Shown here in pieces: positions 42,401 through 50,738 of a DNA stretch of 64,000 nt. The DNA is from Alistipes sp. (GTDB lineage Bacteria; Bacteroidota; Bacteroidia; Bacteroidales; Rikenellaceae), in assembly GCA_017937765.1 (NCBI GenBank), contig JAGBCY010000013.1:21033-85032 (forward strand), in the 5' to 3' direction. The stretch's first letter is position 1. Each line of letters begins with the position of its first letter. The notes below the pieces were generated by a model that was given only the letters and a program-made list of their open reading frames with translations, was not told the DNA's origin and ran no database searches. The translations under genes were made by a program, and so were the position numbers.

Positions 42401-42814
42401 CGATCCTGTGCGGTAGTGCTGTGTGGTAGGAATCTCAACCTCGATGGTCGATGTCGTGGGGTCGAGGACATAAGCGTCGGAGTAGGGATAGAGCGAGACA
42501 ATCTCATCTATGGCCGTGTCGCCAGCATACGCGGTCTCGCGTATCAGCGCGCCGCTCTTGTCGCCCGTGGCCCCGGCGAAGCGGAAGAGGTTGTTGGCTG
42601 TCGTGCGGTAGAATACCGAGACTGCATCGTCCGCCGTCCACACGGTCTGAAGCTCAGCGTCGAGCTCGATACGCGTCGTGTCGCCCTCTAACGAGGCATC
42701 AACCCTGCTGGGTATGCCGTTCTCGAAGGTCGTGTCTCGAAGCTCCTCGATTGCGGCATTCTCACATCCGATAAGTAGCGTACATAGTACCGCACAAAAA
42801 CATAACTTCCTCAT
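39407..42814 (-). CDS. Surface alpha-amylase lipoprotein (GH13) with fimbrillin-like N-terminal module
   Basis: The 1135-residue protein has a lipobox LLIGC (Cys 17). Residues about 40-280 form the fimbrillin-like module shared with the LRR lipoprotein at 21155. Two tandem starch-binding-type domains follow (about 290-415 and 425-545, each with SDWKYVK/SDWRYVK and FYGVPASE), then an E-set/CBM48-like domain (557-645) and the GH13 barrel. Catalytic residues by alignment to the family are D850 (GFRFDL), E900 (YIILEHF) and D956 (ESHDEE). The enzyme would cut alpha-1,4-glucans at the cell surface. No susC/susD pair is in the window. A good promoter lies 120 bases upstream. Confidence 0.93.
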   Translation of the reverse strand: MRKLCFCAVLCTLLIGCENAAIEELRDTTFENGIPSRVDASLEGDTTRIELDAELQTVWTADDAVSVFYRTTANNLFRFAGATGDKSGALIRETAYAGDTAIDEIVSLYPYSDAYVLDPTTSTIEVEIPTTQHYRTGSYGLGDNLMAYVGNSDNFLYRSTCGWIRLELTGAQRVESITLRGNNNEQLSGAATLDYKSLAIELTASATDTSSQSTTIDCGEGVQLSLTTPTEFYFVVAPQIFSKGFSVEVTFDDGSSITKSTAKSVTIERNHIQPMRAFDTLFDYLDSSTLPLITTYPETIYDDTTGDIVILVNAKGSAMASYTGDMYAHTGLITANSSSTSDWKYVKASWTQNTAACKLQNRGNDIWQFTIKGGIRSFYGVPASEEITNIAFVFRSSNGSKEIKDNGSDILIPIVKRGIEEAQLISTSPRNFDENTTEDIVITLNTTATVMDGFTGDIYAHTGVLTSKSSSTSDWRYVKANWGINTAACKLTNIGENKWQLTIKGGPRAFYGVPASENIEYLAFVFRSADCTVELKDKGNDILLYVDNSLSRRPLGAEYGVSVTGTTATFSLYAPGKSKVHLLADFNGYVANSASLMHKDGNYFWLTVEGLSVGKEYGYQYLVDGSTRVGDPYAEKILDPWNDKYISSATYPNLKSYPANASDVVSVFELMPEPYNWSVANFDRPAKNSLAIYELHLRDFTSEGTVDAAIAKLDHLEALGINAIELMPIQEFDGNDSWGYNPCFYFAADKAYGTKEDYQRFVDECHKRGIAVILDVVLNHATGLFPYAKMWWDSSNNCTTDANPFFNRVARHPYSVYHDFNHEYAETRNYFKRMLKFWLEEYKVDGFRFDLSKGLTQKNSGTSEGNVGTWNSYDSSRIAIIKDYADAIRSISGDAYIILEHFADSWEENELASYRDILLWNKQSEPYYQTIMGYNTSSDFSGDIASGRVSFFESHDEERAAYKAVTYGQSWLKSDWARLSKQLQGAYALHFLAPYPKMMWQFGELGYDYSIEYNGRTGKKPVRWDYLDVTNRRALYNALKKIITWRTDHEAMYSHEGVGYTYNVADYDFGGKHLIYSTAEGSVIVVCNFSNSAVAFDISVPVAGTWKNLMTDANLTLGTSYKVSLAAGDYIILVR

Positions 42815-42934
42815 AATGACTGACTATTATCTATGGTTATCAATGGTTTGTGCCTCTTCGTTGAAAGGGTATATCTTGGGGGATAGGCACGACGGCGGAG
42901 AGCCCCCCGTTCGCGCACGTACGAAGAGACCCCG

Positions 42935-42964
42935 CAAAGGTACGAATTATTTTGTTATTGTCAA
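42935..42964 (-). promoter_or_regulatory. Promoter of the first amylase gene
   Basis: On the minus strand TTG (42964-42962), a 19-base spacer and TACCTTTG (42942-42935) match the consensus well. The predicted leader is about 115 bases. The rest of the 252-base gap (42815-43066) holds nothing else I can support. Confidence 0.8.
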
Positions 42965-43066
42965 CCGATACCATTGTAAATGGCTGCAGAATCCTTATGC
43001 TGATGGCAGCCGACGGCGATGATTACGACCGATGCCCACGGCGGGCGCGGAATTTCGAGTTAAGGT

Positions 43067-44800
43067 CTACTCGTTAGCCGTAGTCTTAAACTTGTCGAGG
43101 AAGGCTATGAGCGACTTGTCGTCGCCCGTGATGCCGAACTTACGGCGTAGGCGCGAGCGGGCGATGTTGATGCTGCCGATGCTCTGATGGGTGATGTTCG
43201 ATATCTCTTTGGTCGAGAGGTTTAGGTGTATGAAGGTGCAGAGCTTGCGCTCGTTCTTCGTGAGGTTGGGGTATTCGCGGATGAGGTTTTCGAAGAAGGC
43301 GTCGTTGCTGTCGATCATCATTTTCTCGACCTCCACCCAGTCGCCACCGCCGGCGTTGCCCTTCTGCAGACGCTGGATTATACGCTTGAGCTCGGCGCGC
43401 ATCTCCTTGTTGTCCTGTGTGTTGGCGGCGAGGATTAGCTCCTCGATGAGCTTCGTGATGTTGTGCTGCTCTTGGTATTGCTGGAGCTTCTGTATGCGTA
43501 TTATCTCGTTCTTGTGGTCGAGCTCCTGCGTGGCTTTGGCGTTGAGCAGGCGGTGGTTCTTGCGTTGCAGACGGTAGCGCGAGATGAAAAGTAGGCCGAT
43601 AATCGTGACGATGATAAGGCCGTAGGCGTGGATGCGCCAGAGTAGGTTGTCGTACTCGCGCTGCTGCTCCATACGCAGCTGTTGCTGGCGGTAGCCCTCC
43701 TCGGTGTGTTTCAGCTCCAACTCGTTGATGTGCTTCGATAGTTTTATCGCCGACTCGGTGTTGTTCTGGCGCGTGTATATCTCGGCAAACTGCATCAGAG
43801 CGATGTAGGCCTCCTTGTATCGGCCCTCGAGGCGATAGAGCTCCTGAAGCAGGAAGTAGGAGTGGACGTTTTTCTCGTCGAAGTCGCCGTCGGAGAGCAG
43901 CTCTATGGAGCGATGCGTATCCTCGATGGCGCGGTCGATGTCGCCATTGTTTATATGGTAGAAGCCTGATGCCGAGTAGTAGTAGCCCTCGTCCTTGCGC
44001 GTTCTGATCATCGGCTTAGCCAGAGCGAGATACTCGGCACACGCCTCCATATCGCCAAAGAGAATCTGTTGCAGCGCGACGTTTAAGTAGGTGTTAATCA
44101 GCAGATCCTCAAAGCCGTAGCTCGCACTTAGGGTCTTGCTCTGCTCGAGGATCTCCATCACTTGATTTGGCGTTAGCGGGTAGTGGAAGCGGTTGTTCAG
44201 CGCGCGCATCGCCTGACGCGCCTCGTCGCGACCATCGTAGCTATCGGCCACCGCGCGGTTGAGCTCCATTGCGGTGGTGGTATCCTTATTATAGAAGTAA
44301 TCGACAAGCTCCATCGTGAGGTATGTCTCGCGCAGAGCCAAGCGATCCTTTACGCCATCAGCTCGCGATTGGGCTTGCTGGCTGAAGGTGTAGGCGTTGT
44401 GATAGTCGCCGATGCGGAAGTAGAGTCGGCCGATGTCGGCGAGGGTGCGTATCTCGGCGTGCTGGTCGTTTAGCGCGCGATAGATACTTGCCGAACGGTT
44501 ACGGTAGCGCAGAGCCTCGCTGTAATTGAAAGCCTGCTCCTCGCTCTCGCGGGCAAGGATGTCGTAGATGGCGGCATAGGTGGCGTTGCATACCGTGGTG
44601 TCGATGTCTGCATTTGCGAGTTTGGCGTAGTGCAGAGCCTTGTCGTAATCGCTTGTGCGATACTGCTCGAACTTCTCGATATTGTTATACAGGGTGGTTG
44701 CCGAGGGGGTATTCTCCTCGGCATAGACTCGATTATATAACAAAACTAATATAACAATGACTATAACATTTGCTATTTTTATGGCTGTTCGAGTGCTCAT
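43067..44800 (-). CDS. Membrane-bound TPR regulator with C-terminal LuxR-type HTH
   Basis: The 577-residue protein has an N-terminal signal/anchor (residues 8-27), TPR-like helical repeats (about 35-370), a membrane segment near 395-413 (YGLIIVTIIGLLFISRYRL), a coiled coil (415-490) and a winged or LuxR-like helix-turn-helix at the end (LTKNERKLCTFIHLNLSTK, then SIGSINIARSRLRRKFG). The TPRs would sit outside the cytoplasm and the HTH inside, making it a one-component transmembrane regulator. The gene is divergent from a three-lipoprotein operon, with paired direct repeats in between, so it probably controls that operon. The signal it senses is unknown. Confidence 0.82.
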   Translation of the reverse strand: MSTRTAIKIANVIVIVILVLLYNRVYAEENTPSATTLYNNIEKFEQYRTSDYDKALHYAKLANADIDTTVCNATYAAIYDILARESEEQAFNYSEALRYRNRSASIYRALNDQHAEIRTLADIGRLYFRIGDYHNAYTFSQQAQSRADGVKDRLALRETYLTMELVDYFYNKDTTTAMELNRAVADSYDGRDEARQAMRALNNRFHYPLTPNQVMEILEQSKTLSASYGFEDLLINTYLNVALQQILFGDMEACAEYLALAKPMIRTRKDEGYYYSASGFYHINNGDIDRAIEDTHRSIELLSDGDFDEKNVHSYFLLQELYRLEGRYKEAYIALMQFAEIYTRQNNTESAIKLSKHINELELKHTEEGYRQQQLRMEQQREYDNLLWRIHAYGLIIVTIIGLLFISRYRLQRKNHRLLNAKATQELDHKNEIIRIQKLQQYQEQHNITKLIEELILAANTQDNKEMRAELKRIIQRLQKGNAGGGDWVEVEKMMIDSNDAFFENLIREYPNLTKNERKLCTFIHLNLSTKEISNITHQSIGSINIARSRLRRKFGITGDDKSLIAFLDKFKTTANE

Positions 44801-44834
44801 AATAATACTCTTTATATCAAAAGATTAACAAATT

Positions 44835-44878
44835 TTGTTATACAAAAGTAATAATATTTTTTCGAATTGTTATACTAA
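44835..44878. promoter_or_regulatory. Paired direct repeats, candidate operator
   Basis: TTGTTATACAAA at 44835-44846 and TTGTTATACTAA at 44867-44878 share 11 of 12 bases and are exactly 32 bases apart, three helical turns. The second is also part of a small palindrome (GTTATA/TATAAC). They lie between the divergent regulator and lipoprotein operon, just upstream of the lipoprotein promoter. Confidence 0.45.
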
Positions 44879-44894
44879 TATAACATATTTTTTC

Positions 44895-44925
44895 TTGCAA
44901 AAACGTTCGGCGACGTATAACTTTG
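44895..44925 (+). promoter_or_regulatory. Promoter of the three-lipoprotein operon
   Basis: TTG at 44895-44897, a 20-base spacer and TAACTTTG at 44918-44925 give a predicted start near 44931 and a leader of about 25 bases before the ATG at 44955. Confidence 0.75.
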
Positions 44926-44954
44926 TTTTAGAAACGAACAAAACACCGTGTCTT

Positions 44955-46355
44955 ATGAAAAAATTATTCTACGCCTTGATTGCTATTGCAGGTATCGCGA
45001 TGTGCGCCTGTGAGACTAACGAGCCCACCAAACCCAACGAGCCGGAGCCTCCCGTTGACGAGCAGCCCAAGCCCGACGAGGATGATGGCAAGGAGGATGA
45101 GAAGCTTCCATTTAATATAAATATTGATGCCGAGAAGTTGTCGGCGTTCTCTGTGTCGTTCGATATCCTGCCCGAGGATAAGAGCGCGCTATATTACTAC
45201 GACATCATCTCGAAGGCTCGCGTCTCGACGCTCGATATCGACACTATCAAGGCCGAGGTTGAGGAGGGCGCGCGTGGTATGTCGGAGATGACTGGCACCC
45301 CCTATGAGGAGGTTCTTGCCTCGTTCCTCTCGAGTGGCGATAAGCTCGACGAGTATAGCTACACGGGCTACCGCCCCGAGACCGAGTATTGCGTCTACGC
45401 CTTCTACTGGGATGCAACGTCGAACGACGAGATCGTGACTGCCGAGTTTAAGACCCTTGTGGCTGGCGTATCAAAGGAGAGTGTGGAGATCGCCTTCAGC
45501 GACGTTTCCTCATATTCGATGCGTGTGGATGTTACCCCCTCGGCGGGCGTTACCGACTACTGGTACTATTTCGGTGAGACGAGCAAAACTGAGGCTATGT
45601 TTGCTGAGCTTGAGGATGATAACGCCTTTATCTCGTACCACGCGATGAATGTCGGAGTCCGCTATCAAGGCGTTCAGAGCTTCGAGCAGAAGGCTCTTAA
45701 GCCCGAGACGGAGTACACCGTGTTGGTGATGGCCATCGACGAGGAGTTGAATCGACAGCTTGTTGAGGCCATCCAGCTCACGCCTGCCGAGGAGTCGAAG
45801 CCTCGCGTGGAGTCGGAGCTCTTCTCCGAGCTTCTCGGCCAGTGGCAGGGTACGCACACCATTACCGACCTCTTCGTTGAGCCTGCCGAGTCGAAGTTTG
45901 CGGTGAACTTCGTGGATGATGTCGAGGGTAGTACGTATGACTATCGTGCGAATAATCAGCTCGTTGCTGAGGTTGATGGCTGGTGTAACATTGCCTATTA
46001 CGATATCAATGGCCTTGTGGCCGAGGGTATCGAGGATGCCGAGGCGAAGTTCGGTCCCAAATGGTTGTTCAACATTGCCGGGGGTGACGTTGTGACGCTC
46101 GATGGCAAGGCTCAGTACTTGGTCATCGGCTGGATGTTCTTCGGCGACTGCTATATGTTCAATATGAATCCCGAGACCGGCGATATCAATACGAATACCG
46201 ACGTGGAGGTTGTTGTTGCGGAGGATCGCAGCACGATTACCATCAAGTCGCCCGACTCGATGGAGGACTACTATCCCGGTGTTGCCTACTTCTTCCAGGG
46301 CTTCGGCTGGATGGCATACTACTTCGGTACGAGCGACATTGTTCTGACGCGATAA
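44955..46355 (+). CDS. Lipoprotein of unknown function, operon gene 1
   Basis: The product is 466 residues from the ATG at 44955 (MKKLFYALIAIAG); a TTG-started extension to 44835 is rejected because it precedes the promoter. The lipobox is AMCAC and a Pro/Glu/Asp-rich spacer follows (PNEPEPPVDEQPKPDEDDG), typical of surface-exported lipoproteins. Two repeats of about 110 residues follow (FSVSFDILPEDKSALYYYD to YCVYAFYWDATSNDE, and MRVDVTPSAGVTDYWYYF to YTVLVMAIDEELN), then a C-terminal beta-rich domain starting at LLGQWQGTHTI. The repeats resemble those of the third gene of the operon. No enzyme motif is seen; a binding role is possible. Confidence 0.8.
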   Translation: MKKLFYALIAIAGIAMCACETNEPTKPNEPEPPVDEQPKPDEDDGKEDEKLPFNINIDAEKLSAFSVSFDILPEDKSALYYYDIISKARVSTLDIDTIKAEVEEGARGMSEMTGTPYEEVLASFLSSGDKLDEYSYTGYRPETEYCVYAFYWDATSNDEIVTAEFKTLVAGVSKESVEIAFSDVSSYSMRVDVTPSAGVTDYWYYFGETSKTEAMFAELEDDNAFISYHAMNVGVRYQGVQSFEQKALKPETEYTVLVMAIDEELNRQLVEAIQLTPAEESKPRVESELFSELLGQWQGTHTITDLFVEPAESKFAVNFVDDVEGSTYDYRANNQLVAEVDGWCNIAYYDINGLVAEGIEDAEAKFGPKWLFNIAGGDVVTLDGKAQYLVIGWMFFGDCYMFNMNPETGDINTNTDVEVVVAEDRSTITIKSPDSMEDYYPGVAYFFQGFGWMAYYFGTSDIVLTR

Positions 46356-46393
46356 GATATAAATAATAATATTTTAACATAAAACTTACGACT

Positions 46394-48637
46394 ATGAAAC
46401 ATCTGATTTACTCACTTCTCGCACTCGTATTGTGCGCCGCCGTGGGTTGCGAGACTGCACCAACGGATGAGACCCCAAAGGAGCAGAATGCCCCCACGAT
46501 CGTTCTTGCTAAGGGTACGGCTTTGGCTTCGAGCCTGAGCTTCACGGCAACGGTTACCGATGCTACCGAGGCTGCCTACGTGGTCTTGGAGGATGGCCAG
46601 CAGGTGCCTACGCTTGAGACGATTCTCGCCGAGGGTAGTGCTTTGAACGTAGATAGTGCTGATGCTCAGACGGTAACGGCCGATGGCCTCACTCCCGCCA
46701 CCAGCTATACCATCGTTGCTGCTGCCAAGAACGAGGCTCACACCGTGGGCTCGAACACGCTCTATATGGCTACCATTGAGCTGGGTAAGCTCACGCTCGA
46801 TGTTGAGATCGTGCAGAAGGATCACGAGAAGATGCATTTCCGTGTGAACTCGGAGAATGCCGAGAAGATTGCATACGTGGTTATGCCCGCGTCGATGGCT
46901 GCCCCGGGTATCGGCTACGTCCTCGAGTCGGGTGAGCAGATCGACCCCTCGAGCCGTGAGTCTGTGGAGGTTGCGGGCCTCGAGTGCGATACGGAGTATC
47001 AGTTGTTGGTTGCCGCAGAGGGTAACGAGCAGACCTTTATGGCAGAGCCTATCCTGTTTAAGACCGACGACGATCCGAGCAAGGTTATCTCTCACGACTA
47101 TACGCGTGCTCGCGGCACGAAGTATGGCTCGAGCTACTTTATGATGTTCTCGTATGAGGATGCCAACGAGGCAGATAACTTCGCCTACAACGAGAATACC
47201 TTGAGCCTCGATATCTATGCCGATCCCGAGAAGGACTATCTCCCAGCAGGAACGTACGTTGTTAAGGAGTCAAACGAGATTGGTTGCGTGAGCTCGTATC
47301 GCTATTCGACCTATGGCTACGACAATGGCGTGCAGCTCTCAAGCGGTAGTGTTGTTGTGGCTATCGACCCCGAGACTAAGGCTTATAGCTTCGATATCGA
47401 CCTTATGCTTAAGGATGGTCGCCATCTGGTAGCAACCTACAATGGCGAGGTCGACAATATGCCCGTTATCGACATCGTTACCATCGACACCGACTTCACA
47501 ACCGCCTCGGCATCAACCACAAACGATGGCCAGAGCTGGACTCTGAACCTCGCCGATGAGGCAGGTAACGTCGCTAAGTTCGATATTATGAATGCCTTTA
47601 AGGCCGACTATATCGTCAATAACTTGTACACCATCAGCACCTCGGCCGAGGAGTTTGCGGCACGCAGAATGTCGGTTGATGCTGGTCAGTTCGACGGCAC
47701 GACCTCTACCTTCCACGTGGCAGGTGAGGCTGAGCCATTGCCCTTCCTTACCGGTACCCTCCACGTCGACATCGACTGGGATGCGCAGAAGTATATGTTG
47801 TCGTTCTACGGCACGCTCGAGGGTAACTACGTCATTGAGGCGGAGTATGATGGCCCTATTGACGGTGTCTCGTTGACTCAGAGCTTAGATATCTTCGACG
47901 TTGTGCTCACGACAGCTACGGCGCGCTCTTATGAGAGCAATACCAACTGGTATCTAACTTTCACTCAGGTGGTTGATGGCCAGGAGACTTACCGCCTTGT
48001 GCTCGATGCCTTCTGTCCTGCATCGGAGTATCTCCCCGCAGGCTTCTACGAGATTGGTAATCCGGTTGATGGTCGTAGCCTCGGTGCCGATGGTACGTCG
48101 CTGCGCATAGCTGGCGAGGGTCAGTACTATGCTTCGGAGGCTCGCGCTCTGGTGAATATCGATATGGCGGCTAAGACCTACTCGTTCGATATCTCGTTCC
48201 GCGTTCAGGATGGCCGTACCTTCAAGTTTGCATACGTGGGCACGGTTGACGGTATGGAGGTCACCGAACCCGAGGAGGTGCCCGATACGGTTAACTGGAC
48301 TACGTTCAAGGCGAAGAACTGGTACTCGGATAACTGGGAACTTTCAATTGCTGATGCTGATTCACAATATGTTATCGCTTTCGATATGCGTACGGGCGAC
48401 AGCTCGTTGAACTATATCCCATCGGGTGTCTACACGCTCGGCTACGAGGGTCAGTACATCGACAGCTATTACAGCACGTTCAACGGCTCGAAGAACGCCT
48501 TTAAGGAGGCTCTGCTCGAGCTTACCTACAACGAGGCTACGCAGACCTACGACCTTGAGTTTAGCGTGACGCTCACCGACGATCGCGTCTTTACGGGCTC
48601 GTACTCTGGTCCCATCGAGGGTACCCCCGAGGCATAG
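46394..48637 (+). CDS. Lipoprotein with four C-terminal repeats, operon gene 2
   Basis: The 747-residue protein has a lipobox AVGC (Cys 19) and two Fn3-like domains in the first 230 residues (ATSYTIVAAAKNEAHT and TEYQLLVAAEGNEQ mark their ends). Four related beta-rich repeats of about 125-135 residues follow, each ending in a similar hairpin: ATYNGEVDNMPV near 352, AEYDGPIDGVS near 486, FAYVGTVDGMEV near 616 and GSYSGPIEGTPE near 739. Each repeat also carries a YLPAGxY or YIPSGVY turn. Related sequence is visible in the lipoprotein at 61817-63322. It starts 38 bases after gene 1. Function unknown; no catalytic motif. Confidence 0.8.
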   Translation: MKHLIYSLLALVLCAAVGCETAPTDETPKEQNAPTIVLAKGTALASSLSFTATVTDATEAAYVVLEDGQQVPTLETILAEGSALNVDSADAQTVTADGLTPATSYTIVAAAKNEAHTVGSNTLYMATIELGKLTLDVEIVQKDHEKMHFRVNSENAEKIAYVVMPASMAAPGIGYVLESGEQIDPSSRESVEVAGLECDTEYQLLVAAEGNEQTFMAEPILFKTDDDPSKVISHDYTRARGTKYGSSYFMMFSYEDANEADNFAYNENTLSLDIYADPEKDYLPAGTYVVKESNEIGCVSSYRYSTYGYDNGVQLSSGSVVVAIDPETKAYSFDIDLMLKDGRHLVATYNGEVDNMPVIDIVTIDTDFTTASASTTNDGQSWTLNLADEAGNVAKFDIMNAFKADYIVNNLYTISTSAEEFAARRMSVDAGQFDGTTSTFHVAGEAEPLPFLTGTLHVDIDWDAQKYMLSFYGTLEGNYVIEAEYDGPIDGVSLTQSLDIFDVVLTTATARSYESNTNWYLTFTQVVDGQETYRLVLDAFCPASEYLPAGFYEIGNPVDGRSLGADGTSLRIAGEGQYYASEARALVNIDMAAKTYSFDISFRVQDGRTFKFAYVGTVDGMEVTEPEEVPDTVNWTTFKAKNWYSDNWELSIADADSQYVIAFDMRTGDSSLNYIPSGVYTLGYEGQYIDSYYSTFNGSKNAFKEALLELTYNEATQTYDLEFSVTLTDDRVFTGSYSGPIEGTPEA

Positions 48638-48676
48638 CCACGCATCCTGACGTATTAACTTAACGAAACCGAGACT

Positions 48677-50599
48677 ATGAAAAATATTTGGTTAACAATG
48701 TGTGCGGCCATCACTCTTACACTCCTTTGGGGGTGTAAGGGCGACGAGCCTGTTACTCCCGAGCCCGGTGCTTCGCCCAAGCTCACTCTCGCGGTGAACG
48801 AGGTGGAGGCCTCGGCCGAGGGTGGTCGCTATACGGTGAACTATACGCTTGAGAATCCTAAGGAGGGTGCTACGCTGCTCGTGACGCCTGAGTTTGATTG
48901 GGTGTCGAACATCTCCGTTGCCACCGATGGCGAGATATCGTTCGACGTTGCAAAGAGTTATGATAAGGGTGCGCGTAGCTGTCGTGTCGACGTGGCCTAT
49001 CCGGGAGTCTATCCCAACGCCACGATTGTAGTCCGTCAGGGTGAGGGCTTGGAGCACTCTATCGACTTTGTGCTTCAGGAGGTTAACGCCACGAATATCA
49101 TTATGGATATCGTGCCTAAGGATCCTAACCTCTCATACGTATTTATTTTAGGAAATGGAAGTTACATCGATGAAAATGGTCTAATGGCGGATGACGAAGC
49201 CCTTTGGGCCAGCGATATGGATATCTTTCAAGGATTTGCTGAGGCTTTCGGTATCGATGTCCAGGCAGCAGTGACGGTGTTTATGTACGATGGTGCGCAG
49301 TATGGCCATCGCATAAATGGCGTCTCGCCCGACACGAAGTATGTGGCTTATGCCTATGGTTTCGATGTGAATAGTATGACCCCCACGACCGAGATATGTC
49401 GTATGGTCATCAACACCAAGACAGTGAGCGACTATGTCGTTGACTTCAACCTCAATGCAGAGGTTGATGGCCCTAACGTGGTGCTCGAGGTCGAGGCGGT
49501 GAACTACGATGGTCCCTTCTTCTTCGGCCTCTTCGACGCTAAGCAGTGTCCGCCCGAGACCCCCGACGAGGAGTTTCGAAGCTATTGCTCGGCGGCGTGG
49601 GAGGAGCAGAAGGGTCACTACTCGTCGTTCTTCGACACTCCTGAGCAGGGCCTGCACTTCATATTCAACGAGCTGGCCTACTACGATAAGACCTCGCTCG
49701 AGGTGGAGCTCTTGGCCAATACGGAGTATGTGCTCTGGGCCTTTGGTATGGATAGCGAGGCGTTGATTAACTCTACGCCCGAGCGTTACTACTTCTCTAC
49801 GGGTGGCGTGGCCGATTCCGACAACGAGTTTACTGTGACGTTTAGCGACATCCTCAGCCGCCGTGCAACGATCACCATCGACACCACCAACGACGATCCC
49901 TATGTCGTGCTGCTCACCTCGCCCGAGAAGTTCGAGGGTACTACCGACGAGAATATTATGCGCTATATCCTCGATAACTACGACGTTCACTATAACTCGG
50001 GCCCTAACAGCGAGACAGCTACGCGCCTCACCCCCTCGACCGAGTACGAACTCTTGCTCTTTGGCTGCGAGGCTGGAAGTCCCACGACGAAGCTCTATAA
50101 GCATCGCTTCACTACGGCCGAGATAGTCTACGCCGACTTGGACTTCGAACTCCGCGTGGCCGGCTATTACGATGTCAATGAGATTATCGCCGTCGATCCT
50201 TCGTGGGCACAGTTTGCCGGAAACGATGCTTTGGTTATCGTCGAGGCCGATGTCGATTCAGAGGCTACGGCATTCTACTTCTCGGCAGTATATAGCGTCG
50301 ATTATGAGTTCTATCAGTACGAGCAACTCGTCGCAGGCCTTTTGAACGAGGGTGCTGCGGGGGATAGCGTCGGGGTCTTTATGTTCGACTACGGCACGAC
50401 CTTCACCTTCTTCGGTATGGCTGAGGATGATCTCGGTAACTTCACCGAGATGTACCAGACAAAACCCACGACCTTCACCTTCGAGGGACGTAATGACGTC
50501 AACGACTTTTCGTTAAGCTCGGTGAGCCGTTCGTCGGTCCCCTCGTTAGTCTACCGCGAGTCGATGGCTGAGGCCTCGGCCGATGTGATGATCTTGTAG
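48677..50599 (+). CDS. Lipoprotein with BACON-like domain, operon gene 3
   Basis: The 640-residue protein has a lipobox LLWGC (Cys 20), then a BACON-like domain at about 35-125 (VEASAEGGRYTVNYTLENP to YPNATIVVRQGEG). Three or four repeats follow, of the type seen in gene 1: IIMDIVPKDPNLSYVFILG to KYVAYAYGFDVNS, then VVLEVEAVNYDGPFFFG to YVLWAFGMDSE, then ATITIDTTNDDPYVVLLT to YELLLFGCEAG. BACON domains are common in Bacteroidetes surface glycan-binding and mucin-binding proteins. It starts 39 bases after gene 2 and is followed by a terminator, closing the operon. Confidence 0.8.
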   Translation: MKNIWLTMCAAITLTLLWGCKGDEPVTPEPGASPKLTLAVNEVEASAEGGRYTVNYTLENPKEGATLLVTPEFDWVSNISVATDGEISFDVAKSYDKGARSCRVDVAYPGVYPNATIVVRQGEGLEHSIDFVLQEVNATNIIMDIVPKDPNLSYVFILGNGSYIDENGLMADDEALWASDMDIFQGFAEAFGIDVQAAVTVFMYDGAQYGHRINGVSPDTKYVAYAYGFDVNSMTPTTEICRMVINTKTVSDYVVDFNLNAEVDGPNVVLEVEAVNYDGPFFFGLFDAKQCPPETPDEEFRSYCSAAWEEQKGHYSSFFDTPEQGLHFIFNELAYYDKTSLEVELLANTEYVLWAFGMDSEALINSTPERYYFSTGGVADSDNEFTVTFSDILSRRATITIDTTNDDPYVVLLTSPEKFEGTTDENIMRYILDNYDVHYNSGPNSETATRLTPSTEYELLLFGCEAGSPTTKLYKHRFTTAEIVYADLDFELRVAGYYDVNEIIAVDPSWAQFAGNDALVIVEADVDSEATAFYFSAVYSVDYEFYQYEQLVAGLLNEGAAGDSVGVFMFDYGTTFTFFGMAEDDLGNFTEMYQTKPTTFTFEGRNDVNDFSLSSVSRSSVPSLVYRESMAEASADVMIL

Positions 50600-50635
50600 A
50601 CAGAGTCTATACACATTATATTATAAGGAGAGACA

Positions 50636-50670
50636 ACCCCCGATACCGTATGGCGTCGGGGGTGGTCTTT
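50636..50670 (+). terminator. Terminator of the lipoprotein operon
   Basis: ACCCCCGA at 50636-50643 pairs with TCGGGGGT at 50656-50663, followed by GGTCTTTTGTG. Confidence 0.7.
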
Positions 50671-50738
50671 TGTGTCATTCTGCTTCGTATGCTTTGTCGT
50701 CTGGACCGTTCGCATCGGCTGCTTCGTCGGGGGCTGGA

